This document shows, piece after piece, positions 57,702-64,000 of a DNA stretch of 64,000 nucleotides (its first letter is position 1; each line of letters begins with the position of its first letter). Position numbers and translations under genes: made by a program. The stretch lies in contig NZ_LMIT01000009.1 of assembly GCF_001428825.1 (NCBI RefSeq), positions 171,475 through 235,474 of the forward strand. Direction: 5' to 3'. Below the pieces are notes generated by a model. It had not been told where the DNA came from. It ran no database searches and saw only the letters and a program-made list of their open reading frames with translations. The DNA is from Nocardioides sp. Root240 (lineage in GTDB: Bacteria; Actinomycetota; Actinomycetes; Propionibacteriales; Nocardioidaceae).

Positions 57702-57709
57702 CCCGAACC

Positions 57710-57730
57710 TTTGCGTTTGCTTCTGTTTGC
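57710..57730. repeat. Short direct repeats before the LysM gene
   Basis: TTTGC, GTTTGC and GTTTGC (57710-57714, 57715-57720, 57725-57730) lie 9-29 bases before the LysM start, in a locally AT-rich spacer. They could be binding sites of a regulator that recognises direct repeats. Confidence 0.35.
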
Positions 57731-57821
57731 CTCAGGATGCGTGCATTCGATGGGCGCGTCAAGGCGTCCTCCACAGGCCCCGCCCGGGGGTGGCGTGCGG
57801 CCCCGTGCGAAGGTGGGCGCC

Positions 57822-58358
57822 ATGGGTTGGGAGGACGAGCTGTTCGCGCTCTTCGACGACCTCGAGGAGCAGGCGAGCGCCCTGCACGCGGCCGAGCGGA
57901 CGGCCGAGGTCGCCGACCGGAGCCGTGCCGAGTACCAGCAGGTCACCCTCGCCAGCCGGATGATGGCCAGCGTCGGCACGACGGTCGCGCTCGGCATCAG
58001 CGGGGTGGGCGTCGTACCGGGGACGGTGCAGCGAGTCGCCGAGGGCTGGCTGCTGCTGTCCTCCGGCGACCACGACTGGGTCGTCCACACCGCCGCGATC
58101 AGGAGCATCGAGGGCGCCTCGGTGCGCTCCGTCCCCGAGGTGGCCTGGTCACCGCTGACCCGGCTCAGCCTCGGCTCGGCACTGCGCCGGATCGCCGAGG
58201 CGGGGGAGGAGTGCGTCCTCCGCCTGGTCGACGGCACCCGTCACGACGGCGTGCTGCGCCGCGTGGGCGCCGACTTCTGCGAGCTCGTCGAGGGGGAGGA
58301 CCGGCGAACCGTGCTGGTCGCCTTCACCGCCCTCGCCGCGGCCCAGTCCCGCGCCTGA
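57822..58358 (+). CDS. Conserved hypothetical protein
   Basis: A 178-residue acidic cytoplasmic protein. Residues 1-45 look like a coiled coil (ELFALFDDLEEQASALHAAE), the rest is beta-rich (VQRVAEGWLLLSSGDHDWVVH, LRLVDGTRHDGVLRRVG), reminiscent of small SH3-like barrels. I do not recognise a family. Divergent from the LysM gene and convergent with tatB across a strong hairpin. Confidence 0.72.
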   Translation: MGWEDELFALFDDLEEQASALHAAERTAEVADRSRAEYQQVTLASRMMASVGTTVALGISGVGVVPGTVQRVAEGWLLLSSGDHDWVVHTAAIRSIEGASVRSVPEVAWSPLTRLSLGSALRRIAEAGEECVLRLVDGTRHDGVLRRVGADFCELVEGEDRRTVLVAFTALAAAQSRA

Positions 58359-58404
58359 GCGACGCCGTCGATTGGGCACGAACTGCAGCCCGCGGGCCCG
58401 AATT

Positions 58405-58430
58405 GTTGCGGTTTGGTCCCAAACCGCAAC
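58405..58430. terminator. Long perfect hairpin between convergent genes
   Basis: GTTGCGGTTTGG pairs perfectly with CCAAACCGCAAC around TC. It lies 46 bases after the hypothetical gene and 30 bases after the tatB stop. It probably works as a bidirectional terminator, but its unusual sequence could also be a dispersed repeat. Confidence 0.6.
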
Positions 58431-58460
58431 ACTTTGACGCCACGCTGACGTCAGTCCGCG

Positions 58461-58808
58461 TCAGGTCGCGTCGACGTCGTACGGCGCCCACTCGCCCGCG
58501 GCGAGCGGCTCCTGGACGTGCCGCGACTCCTCGGCGCGGGCGGCGTCGTCGAGGTCGTCGAGCTCGGCCATCGCCTCGGCGATGTGCTTGCGCACGATCG
58601 CGCGCGGGTCGAGGTCGGCGAGCTCGAGGTCGGCGAACTCCGGGCCGAGCTCGGAGCGCAGCTCGTCACGGGCCTGGTTGGCGAAACCGCGCAGCTGGCG
58701 CATGAATCGGCCGGCCTGGCGGGCGAGGTCGGGGAGCTTGTCGGGCCCGAACACGAGCACGGCGAGGACCACGATGACCGTCAGCTCACCGAACCCGATT
58801 CCGAACAT
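58461..58808 (-). CDS. tatB: Sec-independent translocase subunit TatB
   Basis: A 115-residue single-span protein of twin-arginine translocation: N-terminal hydrophobic helix (IGFGELTVIVVLAVLVFGPDKLPDL) with the FGP hinge, then an amphipathic helix and an acidic tail. The Glu at position 8 and length favour TatB over TatA. No tatA or tatC is nearby. Faces the hypothetical gene across a hairpin; mrp lies directly upstream on the same strand. Confidence 0.88.
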   Translation of the reverse strand: MFGIGFGELTVIVVLAVLVFGPDKLPDLARQAGRFMRQLRGFANQARDELRSELGPEFADLELADLDPRAIVRKHIAEAMAELDDLDDAARAEESRHVQEPLAAGEWAPYDVDAT

Positions 58809-58847
58809 CGTCGACCCCTGTCTCGCCCGTGCCGGTCCGTGTGCCGA

Positions 58848-60032
58848 TCAGAACTTGCTGGTCGGCGTGAGGCCGAGCTGGAGGCCGGCCAGCCCGCGGC
58901 CGCGACCGTCGAGCCGGTCCGCGATCCCGGACAGAGCCGTGGCGGCCGCGGACGTCGGGTCGGACTCGACGATCGGCTTGCCCACGTCGCCGCCCTCGCG
59001 GAGCGAGACGTCGAGGGGGATGCTCCCGAGCACGGGGACGTCGTAGCCGAAGCGCTGCGACAGCGTCGCCGCGACCCGGTCGCCGCCGCCGGAGCCGAAG
59101 ATCTCCAGGCGGTGGTCCTTGCCCTCCTCGGTGCAGTGGGGGCAGGGGAGGTAGCTCATGTTCTCGACGACGCCGACCACGCGCTGGTGCATCATCGAGG
59201 CCATCGTGCCGGCGCGCTCGGCGACCTCGGCGGCGGCCTCCTGCGGGGTGGTCACCACGACCACCTCGGCGCCGGGGAGGTGCTGGCCCAGTGAGATCGC
59301 GACGTCGCCGGTGCCCGGCGGCAGGTCGAGCAGGAGGACGTCGAGATCGCCCCAGTAGACGTCGGCGAGCATCTGGACCAGCGCCCGGTCGAGCATCGGT
59401 CCGCGCCAGGCGACGACCTGGTCGCGGCGCGGCTTGAGCATGCCGATCGAGATCACGGACACGCCCGACGCGGTCGGGACCGGCATGATCAGGTCATCGA
59501 CCTGGGTCGGGCGCGAGTCGGCGACGCCGAGCATCGCCGGGACCGAGTGGCCGTAGATGTCGGCGTCGACGATGCCGACCTTGCGCCCGGCCTTCGCCAG
59601 CGCGAGCGCGAGGTTGACGGTCACCGAGGACTTGCCGACGCCGCCCTTGCCGGACGCGATCGCGAAGACCTTGGTCAGCGAGCCCGGCTTCGCGAACGGG
59701 ATCTCGCGCTCGGCCTGGCCGCCGCGGAGCGTCTCGTGCAGGCCGGAGCGCTGCTCGGCGGACATGACGCCGAGCTCGACGTTGACGGCGGTCACGCCGG
59801 GCACCGCGGTGACGGCCGCGGTGACGTCGCGGGTGATGGTGTCCTTGAGCGGGCAGCCGGCGACGGTCAGCAGCGCCTTGACGGAGACGACCGAGCCGCC
59901 GTCGCCGGGGGCGATGTCGACGCTGTCGACCATGCCGAGCTCGGTGATGGGCCGCTTGATCTCCGGGTCGTTGACCCGGCTCAGGGCCGTCATGACCTGC
60001 TCGACGGAGGGCGACTGCTGCGTGCTGCTCAC
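58848..60032 (-). CDS. mrp: Mrp/NBP35-type iron-sulfur carrier ATPase
   Basis: A 394-residue protein with an N-terminal MIP18 (DUF59) domain (about 8-80) and a deviant-Walker P-loop domain SGKGGVGKS at 127-135. The paired Cys for a bridging Fe-S cluster are in CPHC near 289. It carries Fe-S clusters to apoproteins. GTG start; TAAACT lies eight bases upstream. tatB follows after 39 bases. Confidence 0.93.
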   Translation of the reverse strand: MSSTQQSPSVEQVMTALSRVNDPEIKRPITELGMVDSVDIAPGDGGSVVSVKALLTVAGCPLKDTITRDVTAAVTAVPGVTAVNVELGVMSAEQRSGLHETLRGGQAEREIPFAKPGSLTKVFAIASGKGGVGKSSVTVNLALALAKAGRKVGIVDADIYGHSVPAMLGVADSRPTQVDDLIMPVPTASGVSVISIGMLKPRRDQVVAWRGPMLDRALVQMLADVYWGDLDVLLLDLPPGTGDVAISLGQHLPGAEVVVVTTPQEAAAEVAERAGTMASMMHQRVVGVVENMSYLPCPHCTEEGKDHRLEIFGSGGGDRVAATLSQRFGYDVPVLGSIPLDVSLREGGDVGKPIVESDPTSAAATALSGIADRLDGRGRGLAGLQLGLTPTSKF

Positions 60033-60040
60033 AACTACGC

Positions 60041-60046
60041 AGTTTA
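60041..60046 (-). promoter_or_regulatory. -10 element of mrp, near-leaderless start
   Basis: TAAACT on the minus strand, eight bases before the GTG. It overlaps the end of the DUF1003 gene. Confidence 0.4.
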
Positions 60047-60601
60047 GGCAGTGGGCGGCTGCGACCTGTCGTCGGCGTCCTCGTGAGACGCCGCACGGTC
60101 CTCCTCGCGCTCCTCGGCGCGGTCGTCGAGCTCCGAGAGCAGCGAGCGCAGCTCCGAGCGGATGTAGTCGCGGGTGGCGACCTCGCCGACCGCCATCCGG
60201 AGCGAGGCCATCTCGCGAGCGAGGAACTCCATGTCGGCGTGCGCCCGCGCATCGGCCTGGCGGTCCTGCTCGGCGACGACGCGGTCGCGGGCCTCCTGGC
60301 GGTTCTGCGCGAGCAGGATCAGCGGGGCGGCGTACGACGCCTGCAGGCTCAGCATCAGGGTCAGGAAGATGAACGGGTAGTCGTCCCAGCGCAGGTCGTC
60401 GGGCGCGGCGAGGTTCCAGCCGATCCAGACGACGACGAAGAGCGTCATGTAGATCAGGAAGGTCGCGGTGCCCATGAACCGCGCGAACTGCTCGGCGAAG
60501 ACGCCGAAGGCGTCCTTGTTGAACGTGGGCCGCCGGATCAGCTGCCGGCTCTCCTCGCGGGGGGTGTCGAGGCGCTCGCCGGTACGGCGGGGCGTGCTCA
60601 T
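60044..60601 (-). CDS. DUF1003 membrane protein
   Basis: A 185-residue protein with the DUF1003 core: FAEQFARFMGTATFLIYMTLFVVVW, a second hydrophobic segment (FIFLTLMLSLQASYAAPLILLAQNRQ) and a long charged C-terminal helix. Two transmembrane helices. Its ATG overlaps the MgtE_N-CBS stop by four bases, a pairing that recurs in actinobacteria and hints at a metal-related function, otherwise unknown. Confidence 0.85.
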   Translation of the reverse strand: MSTPRRTGERLDTPREESRQLIRRPTFNKDAFGVFAEQFARFMGTATFLIYMTLFVVVWIGWNLAAPDDLRWDDYPFIFLTLMLSLQASYAAPLILLAQNRQEARDRVVAEQDRQADARAHADMEFLAREMASLRMAVGEVATRDYIRSELRSLLSELDDRAEEREEDRAASHEDADDRSQPPTA

Positions 60602-61851
60602 CGCGGACCCCGGTTGCGGGCGCGCTCGCGCCAGTTCGCGGGCAGCATGTGGTCGAGGAGGTCGTCGACCGTGACCGCGCCGACCAGGCGCCGGTCCTCG
60701 TCGACGACGGGCGCCGCGACGAGGTTGTAGGTCGCCAGGTGGGCGGCGACCTCCTCGAGCGTCGACTCCGGCCGCAGCGGCTCGAGGGAGTCGTCGAGCG
60801 CTCCGGCGACCAGGCTGGAGGGCGGCTCGCGCAGCAGCCGCTGGATGTGGGCGACGCCGAGCAGCTTGCCGGTGGGTGTCTCGAGCGGCGGCCGGCAGAC
60901 GTAGACCAGTGCGGCGGCCGCGGGCGTGAGCTCGGGGTTGCGCACGTGCGCGAGCGCGTCGGCGACGGTGGCGTCCGGGCCGAGGATCACGGGCTCGGAG
61001 GTCATCATGCCGCCGGCCGTGTCCTCGACGTACGACATCAGGCGCCGGACGTCCTCGGCCTCCTCGGGCTCCATCAGCTCGAGCAGGATCTCGGCGGTCT
61101 CCGGCGGCAGGTCGCGCACCAGGTCCGCCGCGTCGTCGGGGGACATCTCCTCGAGCACGTCGGCCGCGCGCTCGGAGTCCAGGCCCTTGAGGATCTCGAC
61201 CTGGTCGTCCTCGGGCATCTCCTCGAGGACGTCGGCGAGGCGCTCGTCGTCGAGCGCCAGCGCGACGGCGGTACGACGCTCGGGCGGCAGGTCGTGCAGG
61301 ATGCTCGCCGCATCGGCGGGTCGCATCTCGTTGAGGGCCGCGATCAGGTGGGTCGCACCCTGGGCCTCGTCGACCCGGGTCAGGCCGACCACGTCGCGCC
61401 ACTCGACCACGTGGGTCTGCCCGCGGCGGCGAAAACCCTTCGACGGCTCCCGCACGGCGACCCGGCTGAGCACCCAGTCGCGGTTGCGGGCAGGCTCCAT
61501 CGCGACGTCGTAGACCGACCCGGTGACGCCCGACCCCTTGATGGTGACGGTGCGGTCGAGCATCTGGCCGATGACCAGGGTCTCGGTGGAGCGCTGCTCG
61601 AAGCGGCGCATGTTCAGCAGCCCTGTCGAGTACACGTGGCCGCTGTCGATGTTGGTCACCCGGGTCATCGGCACGAAGATCCGGCGCCGGCCGAAGACCT
61701 CGACCACCATGCCCAGCACCCGCGGCTGGGTGCCCTCGCCCCGCATGGCGACGACGAGGTCGCGGACCTTCCCGACCTGGTCGCCCTGGGGGTCGAAGAT
61801 CGGGAGTCCGACCAGCCTGGCCGCGAACACGCGGGTAGGGGTGGTGCTCAC
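60598..61851 (-). CDS. MgtE_N-CBS domain protein without a channel domain
   Basis: A 417-residue soluble protein: PRC-barrel-like N-terminus (about 10-110, LPIFDPQGDQVGKVRDLVV), an MgtE N-terminal superhelix (about 180-270, repeats of PPERRTAVALALDDERLADVL type), then two CBS domains ending near 400. The Mg2+-sensing half of MgtE is present but the five-helix Mg2+ channel is missing, so it cannot transport by itself. It may regulate the coupled DUF1003 protein or another transporter. GTG start with TAGCGT eight bases upstream. Confidence 0.85.
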   Translation of the reverse strand: MSTTPTRVFAARLVGLPIFDPQGDQVGKVRDLVVAMRGEGTQPRVLGMVVEVFGRRRIFVPMTRVTNIDSGHVYSTGLLNMRRFEQRSTETLVIGQMLDRTVTIKGSGVTGSVYDVAMEPARNRDWVLSRVAVREPSKGFRRRGQTHVVEWRDVVGLTRVDEAQGATHLIAALNEMRPADAASILHDLPPERRTAVALALDDERLADVLEEMPEDDQVEILKGLDSERAADVLEEMSPDDAADLVRDLPPETAEILLELMEPEEAEDVRRLMSYVEDTAGGMMTSEPVILGPDATVADALAHVRNPELTPAAAALVYVCRPPLETPTGKLLGVAHIQRLLREPPSSLVAGALDDSLEPLRPESTLEEVAAHLATYNLVAAPVVDEDRRLVGAVTVDDLLDHMLPANWRERARNRGPR

Positions 61852-61859
61852 GTTGGGCC

Positions 61860-61865
61860 ACGCTA
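61860..61865 (-). promoter_or_regulatory. -10 element of the MgtE_N-CBS operon
   Basis: TAGCGT on the minus strand, eight bases before the GTG. Confidence 0.4.
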
Positions 61866-61958
61866 CCCGTCGGATTGGTGTGACCTGCAACGCAGGTTAG
61901 AGTGATGCCCTTCGATTCGCCCGACGCTTGTCGATGGGAATCCGGGAGGTAGGCGAGC

Positions 61959-63056
61959 GTGGGAGATCATCAGCGGCGCGGGCGTGTCCGGCACGCCGTC
62001 ACCGCCTCTGAGGTCGTCGTCGCCGTCCTGGCCGTCGTGGCCGGGCTCGCGGTGATCGCTGTCGTCACGTGGACCAACCACCCGCTCACCGCGGTCGGGG
62101 CCGACGTGGCCGGCGCCACGGCGTCCGAGACCGACCGGGGCAGCCTCGCCCAGGGCACCGTCGCTGACGACGGCCGCTACGACACCCCGGAGCCGGGCGA
62201 GATCGGCGAGGGCGAGTCGGCGACGGGCAAGCGGCCGATGCAGTCGAGCAGCCGCCTCGAGGAGCGCAAGGTCAACGCGCTGGTCGACGACGTCGAGGCC
62301 ATCGTGCGCCGGAGCAAGGTGCGGGCGACGACCTTCCGGGTCGCCTCGCTCAACATCCTGGGCAGCAACCACGTCCGCAACGGCTTGAACCGCGCGGCGC
62401 GCGAGGCGGCGCTGCTGCGCGACCGGGGCGTCCAGATCGTCGGGATGCAGGAGGTCCAGCGCGACCAGCGCTCGGTCCTCATCAACAACCTCCCCGCGAT
62501 GCAGATGTGGCCCCAGGACGCCCTGGGCCGCGACGGCTACCGCGTCCAGATCATGTGGCGCACCGACCGGTTCACGATGGTCGACAACGGCGGTTCGTCC
62601 CACACGTTCAACGGCATCCGCAGCGTGCCGATCCCCTACGTCCTCCTCCGCGACCGCACGACCGGCGCGCAGTTCTGGGTGATCGTCACCCACAACTCGC
62701 CCAACGGTCGCCAGAGCGAGCGCAACGCCTCGGCGGAGATCCAGATCGACCTGGTCAACCGGCTCCGCGCGACGGGGCACCCCGTCCTGCTGATGGGCGA
62801 CCTCAACGAGAAGACCACCGTCTTCTGCAAGTTCGCCACGCGGGCCGGCATGATCTCGGCCAACGGCGGCAGCGGCAGCCCCAGTGGCTGCCGGCCGCCC
62901 GGCGGTCCGCAGCGGATCGACTGGATCCTCGGCACCGGAGGCGACGAGGTCGACTTCTCCGGCTACGTCCAGGACGGCACGACGCGGGCGCAGGGCATGA
63001 GCGACCACTACCTCGTGTACGCCGACGCCGCGGTCGTCGACAAGGCTGCGCCCTAG
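61959..63056 (+). CDS. Membrane-anchored endonuclease/exonuclease/phosphatase-fold protein
   Basis: A 365-residue protein with a transmembrane segment near 20-40 and an outside catalytic domain of the EEP superfamily: VASLNILGSN (metal Asn), MQEVQ (metal Glu), GDLNEKTT (Asp, Asn) and the terminal SDHYLVYAD (catalytic Asp-His). Substrate may be DNA, phospholipid headgroup or another phosphodiester. GTG start with GGGAGG ribosome site. Confidence 0.85.
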   Translation: MGDHQRRGRVRHAVTASEVVVAVLAVVAGLAVIAVVTWTNHPLTAVGADVAGATASETDRGSLAQGTVADDGRYDTPEPGEIGEGESATGKRPMQSSSRLEERKVNALVDDVEAIVRRSKVRATTFRVASLNILGSNHVRNGLNRAAREAALLRDRGVQIVGMQEVQRDQRSVLINNLPAMQMWPQDALGRDGYRVQIMWRTDRFTMVDNGGSSHTFNGIRSVPIPYVLLRDRTTGAQFWVIVTHNSPNGRQSERNASAEIQIDLVNRLRATGHPVLLMGDLNEKTTVFCKFATRAGMISANGGSGSPSGCRPPGGPQRIDWILGTGGDEVDFSGYVQDGTTRAQGMSDHYLVYADAAVVDKAAP

Positions 63057-63102
63057 TCCGGCACCTCTCGTGTTTCGTGGTCGGCCCACGCCGTCCATGC
63101 CC

Positions 63103-63108
63103 TAGCAT
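63103..63108 (+). promoter_or_regulatory. -10 element of the lipoprotein gene, leaderless start
   Basis: TAGCAT six bases before the ATG at 63115. Confidence 0.45.
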
Positions 63109-63114
63109 GCGGCC

Positions 63115-63525
63115 ATGGCTCGCCTGCCGCACCGCTTCGTGCTCCCGATCGCCCTGCTCGCCGCTCTTCCGGCGCTGGCCGCGTGCGGCGACGACTCGGA
63201 GCCGACCGCCCGTGACGAGCCGACGAGCGCATCGCCGACAGGTGCGCCCGACACCTCCGAGCCGGCCGCACCCACCAGCACGCCGCCGGACCTGCCGGCC
63301 TGCGCCGACCTCTGGGTCGAGGGCGAGGTGCTCGCCAGCCCGTACGCCGGCTGCCTCGAGCCGGACGGCGCGGTGTCGAAGAGCCTGATCGGTTGTGTCA
63401 ACCGCAAGGTCGCCCAGCACGGTGACGACCTCTACGCGATCGTCGGGGGCCGGATCGTGCGGGCAGAGCCCAATCGCAACCACAACGACGTCTACCTCGA
63501 CCTGCTCGCCAGCTGCACGGGCTGA
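63115..63525 (+). CDS. Small lipoprotein of unknown function
   Basis: A 136-residue lipoprotein: signal peptide with lipobox LAAC near residue 23, a Thr/Ser/Pro/Glu linker to about 60, and a compact domain with four cysteines (PACADLW, AGCLEPDG, IGCVNRK, ASCTG) that could form two disulfides. No family recognised. It stands between two predicted surface phosphodiesterase-type proteins. Confidence 0.72.
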   Translation: MARLPHRFVLPIALLAALPALAACGDDSEPTARDEPTSASPTGAPDTSEPAAPTSTPPDLPACADLWVEGEVLASPYAGCLEPDGAVSKSLIGCVNRKVAQHGDDLYAIVGGRIVRAEPNRNHNDVYLDLLASCTG

Positions 63526-63545
63526 CCGGACACGCCGGACCACAC

Positions 63546-63559
63546 CACCGGATCCGGTG
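63546..63559. other. 14-bp perfect palindrome
   Basis: CACCGGATCCGGTG, 20 bases after the lipoprotein stop. With no loop it suits a dimeric DNA-binding protein rather than a terminator. Confidence 0.35.
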
Positions 63560-63693
63560 TCGCGGCGCAGGACGTCGAAGCAGGCTATTGCCTCCCGTGA
63601 GGTTACGATGGCCGCTGATTTCTCGGGCTGTTCCAGTTGTCTTCCCATCACCACAGGGATGACGAGCGGCCCATCGACCTAGGGAGTTCTCTG

Positions 63694-64000
63694 ATGCGGC
63701 GAGTCGCGACCGGCGTGATCATCTGGATGACGGCCTTCGCCGTCGTCCTCGGTCTCGGGAGCCTTCCCGGAGCGGAAGCAGCGGCCCCCGCCGCCACGCT
63801 CACCACGGCCTCGGCTGCCGCTCGGGTGCCGGACACGACGGAGACGACGACCTCCGACCGGACCGCCACGCGCACCGAGCGCGCGCCGGTCGTCTACAAC
63901 CCCTCCCCGGGCCTGCGCTTCAACGAGCCCTACAACCGCGGTGGACGGCGGGTCTCCAGCATCCGGGCCCACATCCTCAGGAGCATCGACAGCACGCGGC
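63694..64000 (+). CDS. Phospholipase-D-like secreted protein, partial
   Basis: The first 102 residues, cut by the window edge. A signal peptide (VIIWMTAFAVVLGLGSLPGAEA) is followed by a Thr/Ala-rich linker and VVYNPSPGLRFNEPYNRGG ... IRAHILRSIDSTR, the opening of the phospholipase D/cardiolipin synthase-like domain found in secreted actinobacterial proteins. The HKD motifs lie beyond the window, so the call rests on this N-terminal pattern only. AGGGAG precedes the ATG. Confidence 0.6.
   Translation, partial: MRRVATGVIIWMTAFAVVLGLGSLPGAEAAAPAATLTTASAAARVPDTTETTTSDRTATRTERAPVVYNPSPGLRFNEPYNRGGRRVSSIRAHILRSIDSTR

Noticed and set aside
60598..61851. Full MgtE magnesium transporter
   Set aside because: The transmembrane channel domain is absent and the protein ends after the CBS pair.

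Overview
The window is a GC-rich actinobacterial chromosome segment with no sign of plasmid, phage or transposon. Several features point to a Nocardioidaceae-like (Nocardioides-type) organism: a bioB-bioA-bioF-bioD cluster with a divergent BioQ-type TetR and its operator, glbO, a relative of the mycothiol-dependent Rv2466c oxidoreductase, an Rv3235-family gene beside secA, F420-dependent LLM enzymes, DUF5130/DUF4233 proteins, and many apparently leaderless promoters. The genus is inferred from gene content, not from a database search. I saw no rRNA, tRNA or CRISPR array. No gap between genes exceeds about 200 bp.

Left part (1-24 kb). The biotin operon runs leftwards from a BioQ operator. Next is a three-gene envelope-stress-like locus (lipoprotein, ECF sigma factor broken by one frameshift, membrane-anchored paralogue of the lipoprotein). 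Then come zwf, a secreted HExxH metallopeptidase, a GAF/LuxR regulator, and a flavin monooxygenase / SDR / patatin operon facing a TetR gene. A metNIQ importer follows. A putative CsoR-type copper operator drives a His-rich DUF4396 membrane protein and a 46-residue membrane peptide. Malic enzyme, an LLM oxidoreductase plus kinase-like pair, and an M24 aminopeptidase complete this part.

Middle part (24-39 kb). A tightly overlapping operon encodes a PrsW-like intramembrane protease and two dynamin-like GTPases; ssb and ettA follow. A thiolase, a double-hotdog thioesterase and an enoyl-CoA hydratase carry KstR-like operators, suggesting lipid or sterol catabolism. Next is a tandem duplication of (membrane protein + ECF sigma factor) modules that share a bipartite promoter motif with identical spacing. 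glbO and an MscS channel follow.

Right part (39-64 kb). This holds mostly housekeeping genes (pepN, metG, folC, secA, tatB, mrp) interleaved with secreted proteins (CHAP-Ig hydrolase, GH43-like lipoprotein, SGNH hydrolase, LysM protein, exonuclease/phosphatase-fold protein, lipoprotein, and a phospholipase-D-like protein cut by the window edge) and an MgtE_N-CBS / DUF1003 pair. Strong hairpin terminators separate several units.
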